Source of the DNA: Pararhizobium antarcticum
Lineage (GTDB): Bacteria > Pseudomonadota > Alphaproteobacteria > Rhizobiales > Rhizobiaceae
Length of the DNA stretch: 50,243 bases
Assembly (NCBI RefSeq): GCF_001885585.1
Contig: NZ_LSRP01000097.1
Span: 1 to 50,243 of the forward strand
Direction: 5' to 3'
Shown: one piece after another, positions 43,473 to 50,243 of the stretch
Layout of the letters: each line of letters begins with the position of its first letter
Numbering within the stretch: position 1 is the first letter of the stretch
The notes under the pieces: model-generated
Told to the model about the DNA's origin: nothing
Database searches by the model: none
Seen by the model: only the letters and a program-made list of their open reading frames with translations
Position numbers and translations under genes: made by a program

Positions 43473-43661
43473 TTACCGGAAAATGCTTTCTGCCGCAGAT
43501 CGGCTGGCCAGCTTGCTCTGGCGTTCCGATTCGAGCCGGGTGATTTCTGCTTTCATCAGGTCGATTCGCGTCGATAGATCTTCGGCGGACAGCAGCGACA
43601 GGTCGCAGCCGATCTCGTGAGCCACAGCTTTCTTCGGACGGTCGTCTTCGAACAAGGTCAT
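43473..43661 (-). CDS. DUF1192 protein
   Basis: A 62-residue protein beginning MTLFEDDRPKKAVAHEIGCDL, followed by LSLLSAEDLSTRIDLMKAEITRLESE (in parts), an N-terminal motif plus coiled coil. This is the conserved DUF1192 family of alphaproteobacteria, without known function. It overlaps the MFS stop by four bases (ATGA), so the two are translationally coupled. Confidence 0.9.
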   Translation of the reverse strand: MTLFEDDRPKKAVAHEIGCDLSLLSAEDLSTRIDLMKAEITRLESERQSKLASRSAAESIFR

Positions 43662-44941
43662 GCCACGGCCTTTCCGTCCTTGTCCGGCTCCTGCTCGCCT
43701 TCTTCATCGAAGGGTGCAGCCCGCGGCGAAAGCTGCAGGCTTTCCGGGGTTGCCATGGTACCGGGATTGACGACCGAGTAGGCGTCGCGTTCGCTGGCCG
43801 GCACGGCGGCACGCATGCGGCTGCGGAAGATCGCATAGATGGTGATCAGCACATGGGCGCAGGCGGTGATCATGAACAGGCCATAGGGGCCGGTTGCCGT
43901 CATGATCGGGCCGCCGATCGTCGGGCCGATGATCGTACCGATCCCGTAGAGCAGAAGCAGGCCGCCGGAAATCTTGACGAAGTCCTCGGGCGTTGCGAAG
44001 TCATTGGCGTGCGATACGGCGATCGGGTAGAGCGCGTTTGCCGTTGCGCCGTAGATGCCGACGAGCACCATCAGCATGAGCACGCTGCTGGGTTCGACAA
44101 GGAAGATGGAAAGCCCCGCCACCGCAGCGATGCAGGACAGCGCTGCCAGCACGTAACGTCGGTCGATGCGGTCCGAAAGACGGCCGGCCGGAAACTGCAT
44201 CACGGCACCGGCAAAGATCGTCGTACTCATCATCAGCGCCACGTTGCTGTCGGTCAGGCCCGCCTGCCGGCCGAAAACGGCGCCCAGCGTTCCATAGGCA
44301 CCGTTGGAAATGCCGATCAGAAGAATGCCCAGGAAGGAGATCGGCGAGTTTCGGTAGAGCCCGCGCAGATCCATGCTCACCTGCTTCAGCGGCTGCGGGG
44401 AGGCAGCTGTGGATAACAACGTCGGCAGCATGGCCAGGCAATAGACGATGCCGCAGATCATGAAGAACAGGGCCGTCGAGGTATCGCCGAACGGGATCAG
44501 CAACTGTCCGCCAACCACGCCCATCAGCGTGATGGCGATATAGAGCGAGAAGATGGCCCCGCGGCTTTCATTCGTGGCACGTTCGTTGAGCCAGCTCTCG
44601 ATGATCATCGAGGTGCCGGCCGTGGAAAAGCCGGTCACGGCACGCAGCACCACCCACCAGACGGGATCCACCAGAAGGCCGGTGAGCAGAGCGATGATCG
44701 CCAGAAGTGCCGTGAAGCCGGAAAAGGCCCGGACATGGCCAATGCGTTGGACCACCTTTGGCGCAAGCACGCAGCCGAGCACGAAGCCGGATGCCCAGGA
44801 TGTTCCGAGCAGGCCGAGCAAGGTCGTCGAGTAACCTTCCGTCGTGCCGCGTACGGGCAGCAACAGGCTGTGCAGACCGTTTCCGAGAAACAGGAAGAGG
44901 GTGCCGAGCAAAAGTGCTGCGACAGGCAGAAGGTTTTTCAT
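43658..44941 (-). CDS. MFS transporter (YcaD-like)
   Basis: A 427-residue integral membrane protein with about 12 hydrophobic segments. Motifs are GHVRAFSGFT, ESWLNERATNESRGAIFSLY (in parts) in TM5-6 loop and GRLSDRIDRRYVL in the second half, as in the YcaD/YfkF branch of the major facilitator superfamily. The start at 44941 (MKNLLPVAALLLGTLFLFLGNG) is preferred to 44995. The transported substrate is unknown. It is divergent from a small membrane-protein gene and coupled to DUF1192. Confidence 0.9.
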   Translation of the reverse strand: MKNLLPVAALLLGTLFLFLGNGLHSLLLPVRGTTEGYSTTLLGLLGTSWASGFVLGCVLAPKVVQRIGHVRAFSGFTALLAIIALLTGLLVDPVWWVVLRAVTGFSTAGTSMIIESWLNERATNESRGAIFSLYIAITLMGVVGGQLLIPFGDTSTALFFMICGIVYCLAMLPTLLSTAASPQPLKQVSMDLRGLYRNSPISFLGILLIGISNGAYGTLGAVFGRQAGLTDSNVALMMSTTIFAGAVMQFPAGRLSDRIDRRYVLAALSCIAAVAGLSIFLVEPSSVLMLMVLVGIYGATANALYPIAVSHANDFATPEDFVKISGGLLLLYGIGTIIGPTIGGPIMTATGPYGLFMITACAHVLITIYAIFRSRMRAAVPASERDAYSVVNPGTMATPESLQLSPRAAPFDEEGEQEPDKDGKAVA

Positions 44942-45131
44942 GGGATATTCGCTCGTTTCAAACCGTGTCCGAAAATTACGGCCATGGGCCGGCAATTGCC
45001 AGCCGCAAAATTTAAATTCGACGGTGATTGCAAAACCTTGGCCGTCAGCCTAGCCCTGTTGACGCGCAAAAGTGACGTCGGTGTGACGGGCGAAGGCCTT
45101 GGCTAACTGTTTTGCAGGAACGGGAAAAACG

Positions 45132-45287
45132 ATGTCGAAGGCCATAACGATCATTCTTCTGCTGGCGATGGTCATCCAGGTACTGAAGCCGCTCGGCTTT
45201 CCCGGGCTGAAACAGCGCCGCGATTTCTGGAAGATCGCGGTTTTCGCCATCGCGATCATGATGCTGACGGTGCTGATCCGGCCCTAA
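45132..45287 (+). CDS. Small two-helix membrane protein
   Basis: A 51-residue protein with two hydrophobic segments, MSKAITIILLLAMVIQVLKPLG (in parts) and FWKIAVFAIAIMMLTVLI, separated by a basic turn (KQRRD). ATG at 45132 has a GGAA purine run upstream. Similar small proteins are annotated as hypothetical in rhizobia. Function is unknown. Its stop is two bases from the convergent phzF stop. Confidence 0.65.
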   Translation: MSKAITIILLLAMVIQVLKPLGFPGLKQRRDFWKIAVFAIAIMMLTVLIRP

Positions 45288-45289
45288 AT

Positions 45290-46237
45290 TTAGGATGCTG
45301 CAAACGACAAGGCGATGACGCCCTGCATGACTGCCACGCAGTCGCCGGAGATGCGGACCGTCTCGATCTGCCCGGCCGCCTTGACGACCCTGACAGAGAT
45401 CAGGCTGCGGCGCCCCATTTCCACGCCCTGTTCAACGACAATGTCATAGGTCCCATCGCTTTCTGGCTCCAGTGAAACCAGATATGCGGCCAGAGCGCCG
45501 GATGCGCTCCCGGTTGCCGGATCCTCGATGACATTGTCGAGCGGCGCAAACATCCGGGCGCGGAACTGCCAGGGCTTTTGCGGATTGCTGACGTAGAGGA
45601 ACAGTGCGAATTGCTCTTCCGCAGGCGTGTATGTCTGATCCGCGGCAGCAAAGGCTGTTTTGTTCGGGCAGGCCCGGGCGAGGATATCGAGATTTTTTAC
45701 CTGCGCGATCGCAAAGGGCAGGCCGACGGATACGATCATCGGGTGATGGGTTTCGACGGTGATGTCGCCCGTTTCGAGGTCAGCGCAGGCGGCGATGGTC
45801 TCTGCGGCGACCTCCGACCCGACTGTCAGCCCTTGCGGCGCGCTTATGCCGGCGCCGGTCACGCGGCCGTCCGCGTTCCGGACAAGTTCGGCCTCGACGA
45901 GACCAGCCGTCTCTTCGAAGCGTAGCTTATGTGCCACGGTCTTGCCGAAAATGTCCGGCCGGTTGCCAAGAACGAAGGCAGTTCCGACATTCGGGTGGCC
46001 GGCAAAAGGCACTTCCATGGTCGGCGTGAAGATCCGGACCCGGGCACTGTTCTCAGGGTTCTCCGGTGGCAGGACGAACGTCACCTCCGAATAGCGAAAC
46101 TCGGCTGCAATCTGTTGCATCTGCGCGTCCGTCAGGCCGCTTGCGTCCGGGATGACGGCGAGCTGGTTTCCGGAGAAGCGTTCGTGCGTGAAGACATCCA
46201 CGGTGACATAAGTGACTGATGGGGCGATGTCTGGCAT
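45290..46237 (-). CDS. PhzF family isomerase/epimerase
   Basis: A 315-residue cytoplasmic enzyme of the PhzF/diaminopimelate-epimerase-like fold. Landmarks are DVFTHERFSGNQLAVI, EFRYSEVTFVLPP with likely catalytic Glu51, TMEVPFAGHPNVGTAFVLG (in parts) and IEDPATGSASGALAAYL (in parts). The substrate is not phenazine-related here; most genomes hold PhzF members of unknown use. It is a single gene between the small membrane protein and fba. Confidence 0.92.
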   Translation of the reverse strand: MPDIAPSVTYVTVDVFTHERFSGNQLAVIPDASGLTDAQMQQIAAEFRYSEVTFVLPPENPENSARVRIFTPTMEVPFAGHPNVGTAFVLGNRPDIFGKTVAHKLRFEETAGLVEAELVRNADGRVTGAGISAPQGLTVGSEVAAETIAACADLETGDITVETHHPMIVSVGLPFAIAQVKNLDILARACPNKTAFAAADQTYTPAEEQFALFLYVSNPQKPWQFRARMFAPLDNVIEDPATGSASGALAAYLVSLEPESDGTYDIVVEQGVEMGRRSLISVRVVKAAGQIETVRISGDCVAVMQGVIALSFAAS

Positions 46238-46321
46238 GAGCGCTGTTCCGGTTGTGCAGTGAATTGACGGATACGTGGAGCCAGGTGTTTGCGAAAGGGC
46301 CCTGTTGTCACCGCGACAATC

Positions 46322-46351
46322 AAAAGCCCGGCCGCTTGCGCGGACCGGGCT
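46322..46351 (-). terminator. Rho-independent terminator of fba
   Basis: Read leftward, AGCCCGG-T-CCGC and GCGG-C-CCGGGCT pair around a GCAA loop and are followed by TTTT, 28 bases after the fba stop. Confidence 0.85.
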
Positions 46352-46378
46352 CTCTTCTCCTCCCCAGGATGCGAAAAA

Positions 46379-47404
46379 TCAGGCGGCCTTTTCGAGGTCT
46401 TTTTTCCAGCCGCCAGTTGCAGCAAGGCTGCACATCTTGGCGCGATGCGTGAAGGCGCGCTGGCCGGCGGCCACGTTTTCCGGCTTGCCGCCCCAGGCGT
46501 TGAGTGCCTCGGTCTGCAGCGCGCGGCCGTAGGAATAGGTCATGCCCCAGGGCAGGTCGTAGCCGGCCTTCATGGCCGACAGATGCGCTGTTGCCTCTTC
46601 CGTCGACTGACCGCCGGACAGGAAGGCGATGCCGGGCACAGCCGATGGAACGGTGCGCTTCAAGACCCTGACCGTGCGCTCGGCGACTTCGGCGACACTG
46701 GCTTTCCGGGCCTTCTTGCCGTCGATGACCATGCTCGGCTTCAGGATGATGCCCTCGAGGCTGACATTGGCGTCGGCAAGTTCCTCGAAGACAATGCGCA
46801 GGGTCATTTCGGTGACGTCTTCGGAGCGCTGGATTGAATGATCGCCCGGCTTGCCGTCCATCAGCACTTCCGGCTCGACGATCGGCACGATGCCGGCTTG
46901 CTGGCAGAGGGCTGCATAGCGGGCCAGGGCATGGGCATTGGCCTTGACCGAGCCGAAGCTGGGCAGGACATCGGAAACGGCGATGACGCCGCGCCATTTG
47001 GCGAAACGTGCGCCGGCCTCGTAATAGGTTTTGAGGCGGCCTGCGAGGCCATCGAGGCCCTCGGTGACGGTTTCGCCGGGGAAAAGCGGCATGGGCTTTG
47101 CGCCGGCATCGACCTTGATGCCGGGAATGGCGCCGGCGGCGCGGATCACGTCGACGAATGGCGTGCCGTCTGCCGCCTTCTGGAACAGGGTTTCCTCAAA
47201 AAGAATGACACCGGAGATGCAGGTCTTCATGGCCTCGTCGGCCCGAAACAGCATCTCGCGGTAGTCGCGGCGCGATGTTTCGCTGGACGTCAGGGCGATC
47301 GTGTCGAAGCGCTTGCCGATCGTTGCGGTGGATTCGTCCGCAGCCAGAAGGCCCTTGCCTGCCGACATCATAGCCGCTGCGATATCTTCCAGTCTCTCGC
47401 TCAT
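46379..47404 (-). CDS. fba: Fructose-bisphosphate aldolase, class I
   Basis: A 341-residue Schiff-base aldolase: AADESTATIGKRF near the N-terminus, GIPGIKVDAGAKP-type barrel strand, VEPEVLMDGKPGDH and LEGIILKPSMVI with the Schiff-base Lys, then FLSGGQSTEEATAHL. It cleaves fructose-1,6-bisphosphate. The start at 47404 has AAGGAGATCG upstream. It is the last gene of the tkt-gap-pgk-fba run but has its own upstream region of 240 bases with a cluster of LacI-type operator sequences. Confidence 0.94.
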   Translation of the reverse strand: MSERLEDIAAAMMSAGKGLLAADESTATIGKRFDTIALTSSETSRRDYREMLFRADEAMKTCISGVILFEETLFQKAADGTPFVDVIRAAGAIPGIKVDAGAKPMPLFPGETVTEGLDGLAGRLKTYYEAGARFAKWRGVIAVSDVLPSFGSVKANAHALARYAALCQQAGIVPIVEPEVLMDGKPGDHSIQRSEDVTEMTLRIVFEELADANVSLEGIILKPSMVIDGKKARKASVAEVAERTVRVLKRTVPSAVPGIAFLSGGQSTEEATAHLSAMKAGYDLPWGMTYSYGRALQTEALNAWGGKPENVAAGQRAFTHRAKMCSLAATGGWKKDLEKAA

Positions 47405-47473
47405 TTCGATCTCCTTTTATATTTTGGAGTCCGAAATAGCAGAAGGAAAGCCGGTCGAAAATATCAATTAAAT

Positions 47474-47573
47474 TGTTTAAAACGATTAAAATTATTTTAA
47501 TCGATTGAAATAACTCATTTAATTTGAGGGCTTTTGCTCTGCTGCCGGGCGAAAGCGGCCAATCGATTAAAAC
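47474..47573. promoter_or_regulatory. Cluster of CG-centred LacI-type operator sequences upstream of fba
   Basis: Three near-palindromes centred on CG occur at 47483/84 (5 of 7 half-site matches), 47502/03 (TTTTAAT-CG-ATTGAAA, 6 of 7) and 47564/65 (right half ATTAAAA perfect). Between the first two, CGATTAAAA and TTTTAATCG form a 9-bp perfect inverted repeat around TTA. The centres are 79, 98 and 160 bases from the fba ATG, and sites one and two are 19 bp apart. The surrounding 47450-47525 is strikingly AT-rich. Confidence 0.6.
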
Positions 47574-47578
47574 GAAAG

Positions 47579-47604
47579 AAGCGCATGGTGGTGGCCATGC
47601 GCTT
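47579..47604 (-). terminator. Terminator-like hairpin of pgk
   Basis: Read leftward, AAGCGCATGG and CCATGCGCTT form a perfect 10-bp stem with a 6-nt loop, followed by CTTTCGTTTT. It is 41 bases past the pgk stop. Confidence 0.65.
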
Positions 47605-47644
47605 GCGTTGAAAACCGCAATCCCTGCCCGTCAGGGGCAAGGGA

Positions 47645-48844
47645 TCATTTGTTCTGATGCAGGATGTCGACACCCGGCAGGGGCTTGCCTTCCATCCATT
47701 CCAGGAATGCGCCACCGGCGGTCGAGACATAGGTGAGGTCATCGACGACGCCGGCATGGTTCATGGCAGAAACGGTGTCGCCACCGCCAGCCACCGAAAC
47801 CAGCGCGCCGCTTCTGGTGCGGCCGGCAGCATGCCGGGCGACGGCGACCGTCGCCTTGTCGAACGGCGCGATCTCGAAGGCGCCCAGCGGGCCGTTCCAG
47901 ACCAAAGTCGCTGCCTTGCTGACCCATTCGTTGACGGCCGCAATCGACTTCGGTCCGACATCAAGCACCATGGCATCGGCCGGGATCGCTTCGATGTCGA
48001 CGACTTCGTTTTCGGCGCCGGCCTTGAACTCGCGGGCAACGACACCGTCGACCGGCAGCACGATGGCGCAGCCGGCGGCTGCAGCCTCGATCATGATCTG
48101 CTTGGCTGTATCGGCAAGGTCATGCTCGCAGAGCGACTTGCCGACATTGGTTCCCCGCGCCGCAAGGAAGGTATTGGCCATGCCGCCGCCAATGACCAGC
48201 GCGTCGACCTGTTTTACGAGGTTCATCAGCAGGTCGATCTTGGTCGAGACCTTGGCGCCGCCGACGATTGCGACGACCGGGCGAACCGGCTGCCCGAGGC
48301 CCTTTTCGAGCGCTTCGAGTTCTGCCTGCATGGTGCGTCCGGCATAGGCCGGCAGATGATGGGCCAGACCCTCGGTCGAGGCATGGGCGCGGTGGGCTGC
48401 GGAGAAGGCGTCGTTGACGTAGATATCGCCATTGGCAGCCAGCGCCTTGGTGAAATCCGCGTCGTTCTTTTCCTCGCCCTTGTGGAAGCGGGTGTTTTCC
48501 AAAAGCAGAATATCGCCGTCATTCATGCCGGCAATCGCGGTCGCCGCCTTTTCACCGATGCAGTCGCTTGCGAAATGCACGCGTTGGTCGAGAATGTCCT
48601 CGACAGCAGGCGCAATCAGCGACAGCGACATGTCGGCAACCGGCTCACCCTTCGGGCGGCCGAAATGGGCGAGCAGGATGACCTTGGCGCCCTTTTCCGA
48701 GAGCTCGCGTATGGTTGGCACCACGCGCTCGATGCGTGTGGCATCGGTTACCTTGCCGTCCTTGACGGGAACGTTGAGGTCAACGCGGACCAGAACCCGC
48801 TTTCCGGCTATGGCGGTCAGGTCATCGAGGGTTTTGAAGGTCAT
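47645..48844 (-). CDS. pgk: Phosphoglycerate kinase
   Basis: A 399-residue glycolytic enzyme: [24 protein letters not shown] (in parts), [40 protein letters not shown] (in parts) and a C-terminal [16 protein letters not shown] nucleotide loop. It converts 1,3-bisphosphoglycerate and ADP to 3-phosphoglycerate and ATP. It starts with GGAGAG upstream at 48844 and is separated from gap by a repeat element. Confidence 0.96.
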   Translation of the reverse strand: MTFKTLDDLTAIAGKRVLVRVDLNVPVKDGKVTDATRIERVVPTIRELSEKGAKVILLAHFGRPKGEPVADMSLSLIAPAVEDILDQRVHFASDCIGEKAATAIAGMNDGDILLLENTRFHKGEEKNDADFTKALAANGDIYVNDAFSAAHRAHASTEGLAHHLPAYAGRTMQAELEALEKGLGQPVRPVVAIVGGAKVSTKIDLLMNLVKQVDALVIGGGMANTFLAARGTNVGKSLCEHDLADTAKQIMIEAAAAGCAIVLPVDGVVAREFKAGAENEVVDIEAIPADAMVLDVGPKSIAAVNEWVSKAATLVWNGPLGAFEIAPFDKATVAVARHAAGRTRSGALVSVAGGGDTVSAMNHAGVVDDLTYVSTAGGAFLEWMEGKPLPGVDILHQNK

Positions 48845-48921
48845 GAGTTCTCTCCGCTGATGTTCGTGGGATGCAACAGGGCTCGATCAGGATGTGAGAG
48901 CGTGCGGCAGTCCCGGATATT

Positions 48922-48983
48922 GCTCCCCTTGCGGGGGAGAGTGGCCCGACGGATCCGAGGGGGGGCTTTTCGCTCCCCCTCGG
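48922..48983. repeat. Palindromic intergenic repeats between gap and pgk
   Basis: CTCCCC-TTGC-GGGGGAG (48923-48940 region) is followed by CCGAGGGGG and CCCCCTCGG (48955-48983) around GGCTTTTCGCT. This is another rhizobial-type intergenic palindrome mosaic, unrelated in sequence to the one at 15990. Confidence 0.75.
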
Positions 48984-49016
48984 AAACCTCTCTTGAAGGA
49001 GAAAGGCTGTCTTGCT

Positions 49017-50027
49017 TTAAATCAGCTTTGCCATGGCAACGGCCGTGTCGGCCATGCGGTTGGAGAAGCCCCATTCATTGTCGTACCAGGACAGGACACG
49101 GACGAAGGTGCCTTCGAGAACCTTGGTCTGGTCGTTGGCGAAGATCGATGAATGGCTGTCATGGTTGAAGTCGCGGGACACCAGCGGCTCGTCCGTGTAG
49201 CCGAGGATGCCCTTCAGAGCGCCGTCGGACGCTGCCTTGATGGCAGCGTTGATTTCCTCGACCGTCGTTGCGCGCTTGGCGACGAAGTTGAAGTCGACAA
49301 CCGAAACGTTCGGGGTCGGAACGCGGATCGACGTGCCGTCGAGCTTGCCCTTGAGGTGCGGCAGCACCAGGCCGACAGCCTTGGCGGCACCAGTCGAGGT
49401 CGGGATCATGGACAGGGCGGCAGCGCGGGCGCGGTACAGATCCTTGTGCATCGTGTCGAGCGTCGGCTGGTCGCCCGTGTAGGAGTGGATCGTGGTCATG
49501 AAGCCGTGATCGATCCCGACGACGTCGTCCAGTGTCTTGACAACAGGCACCAGGCAATTGGTTGTGCAGGAGGCGTTCGAGATGACCAGGTGGTCCTTGG
49601 TCAGTTCGTTGTGGTTGACGCCGAAGACGACCGTCAGGTCAGCGCCATCTGCAGGCGCCGAAACGATCACGCGCTTGGCGCCAGCCTGAAGATGCAGGGC
49701 AGCCTTGTCGCGCGAGGTGAAGATGCCGGTGCATTCGAGTGCGATGTCGACGCCCATGGCGCCGTGCGGCAGGCTTGCCGGGTCCTTGATCGCCGTGACC
49801 TTGATCGGCTTGCCGCCGTCAACGATGATGGTGTCGCCTTCGACCTGCACAGTGGCCGGGAACTTGCCGTGGATCGAATCGTAGCGCAGCAGGTGTGCAT
49901 TGGTTTCGACCGGGCCGAGGTCGTTGATGGCCACGACTTCGATGTCGGTGCGGCCGGATTCGACGATGGCGCGCAGAACGTTGCGGCCGATGCGGCCGAA
50001 GCCGTTGATGGCAACTTTAACAGTCAT
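49017..50027 (-). CDS. gap: Glyceraldehyde-3-phosphate dehydrogenase, type I
   Basis: A 336-residue NAD-dependent enzyme of glycolysis: [17 protein letters not shown] (in parts) at the start, [18 protein letters not shown] with the catalytic Cys, [14 protein letters not shown] and a C-terminal [12 protein letters not shown]. It forms 1,3-bisphosphoglycerate. The start at 50027 has AGGGAGAG upstream. It lies between tkt and pgk in the leftward run. Confidence 0.97.
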   Translation of the reverse strand: MTVKVAINGFGRIGRNVLRAIVESGRTDIEVVAINDLGPVETNAHLLRYDSIHGKFPATVQVEGDTIIVDGGKPIKVTAIKDPASLPHGAMGVDIALECTGIFTSRDKAALHLQAGAKRVIVSAPADGADLTVVFGVNHNELTKDHLVISNASCTTNCLVPVVKTLDDVVGIDHGFMTTIHSYTGDQPTLDTMHKDLYRARAAALSMIPTSTGAAKAVGLVLPHLKGKLDGTSIRVPTPNVSVVDFNFVAKRATTVEEINAAIKAASDGALKGILGYTDEPLVSRDFNHDSHSSIFANDQTKVLEGTFVRVLSWYDNEWGFSNRMADTAVAMAKLI

Positions 50028-50064
50028 TTCGGGTCTCTCCCTGTGAGAATAGCACGATGTGAAA

Positions 50065-50093
50065 GCGGGGCCTTCGTGAAACGAAGGCCCCGC
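50065..50093. terminator. Strong hairpin between tkt and gap
   Basis: A 13-bp perfect GC-rich stem (50065-50077 with 50081-50093) has a 3-nt loop. Only TTTC follows leftward, so it may act as an attenuator or RNA-processing hairpin that sets the tkt to gap ratio rather than a full terminator. Confidence 0.65.
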
Positions 50094-50101
50094 GGATGGG
50101 A

Positions 50102-50243
50102 TCAGGAAAGTTTGGCTTCAGCGGCAGCGACAATCGCCTCCACGGTGATGCCGAAGTGCTTGTAGAGGTCCTTGGCGGGACCGGATGCACCGAAGGAGTG
50201 CATGCCGACGAAGTCGCCGTCATTGCCGATGAAATAGTCCCAG
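50102..50243 (-). CDS. tkt: Transketolase, C-terminal part
   Basis: The gene is cut by the right edge; only about the last 46 codons are present, with the stop at 50102-50104. The visible C-terminus reads [20 protein letters not shown], then [20 protein letters not shown], the typical end of thiamine-diphosphate-dependent transketolase (FGxSGPxxxLYxHFGIT). It interconverts pentose and triose phosphates. It is the first gene of the tkt-gap-pgk-fba run. Confidence 0.88.
   Translation of the reverse strand, partial: WDYFIGNDGDFVGMHSFGASGPAKDLYKHFGITVEAIVAAAEAKLS

Overview
The window is ordinary, gene-dense chromosome of an alphaproteobacterium of the Hyphomicrobiales (Rhizobiales), most likely in the Rhizobium/Agrobacterium/Neorhizobium group. 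The pointers are a Brucella-type Omp10 lipoprotein, a rhizobial homospermidine synthase, GapR (DUF2312), an RcdA-type DUF1465 protein with TTAA-N7-TTAA CtrA boxes beside it, paired YdcH/DUF465 proteins, cysteine-free ribosomal proteins L31 and L36, and short palindromic intergenic repeats of rhizobial style. Base composition and codon use look uniformly GC-rich. I see no insertion sequence, prophage, CRISPR array, tRNA or rRNA gene.

Layout. 1-8.5 kb: the end of gltD, then an SGNH-fold protein, a lytic transglycosylase, galU, an outer-membrane barrel, an SPFH/NfeD pair and ferrochelatase. 8.6-19.9 kb: a LysM-tailed 5'-nucleotidase, Omp10, homospermidine synthase, a pabB/pabC-like/YciI/DUF3445 operon, an M3 peptidase and an orphan sigma-54 response regulator. 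20-27.5 kb: a MepK-like DUF882 protein, gapR, a DUF1244/N-formylglutamate amidohydrolase pair, DUF1036-pyk, an alpha/beta hydrolase and a TPR lipid-free exported protein. 27.6-34.9 kb: rpmJ, purK-purE-ydcH, a second ydcH, an ArsR regulator, a TauE/SafE permease, a ThiE-like protein, a Sel1-repeat protein, efp and suhB. 35-42 kb: a MotA/MotB-like pair, an FAD dehydrogenase, an orphan TctC binding protein and an MsbA-type ABC exporter. 42-50.2 kb: rpmE, rcdA, DUF1192-MFS, a small membrane protein, PhzF, and the glycolytic run tkt-gap-pgk-fba, read leftward.

Functional themes. Several genes act on the envelope: the transglycosylase, the DUF882 endopeptidase-like protein, galU, the barrels, the MotAB-like pair, SPFH/NfeD and the exporter. 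Others are central metabolism: pyk, fba, pgk, gap, tkt, purEK, pab genes and hemH. A third set is cell-cycle or chromosome biology: gapR and rcdA.

The most interesting unexplained signals are: (i) a candidate small RNA or tiny-ORF unit under its own CtrA box between rcdA and DUF1192, with a second CtrA box reading toward rcdA; (ii) a cluster of CG-centred LacI-type operator sequences upstream of fba; (iii) a two-gene MotA/MotB-like proton-channel module with long coiled-coil tails and no flagellar genes beside it; and (iv) proteins whose family catalytic residues look altered (the SGNH protein and the ThiE-like protein).
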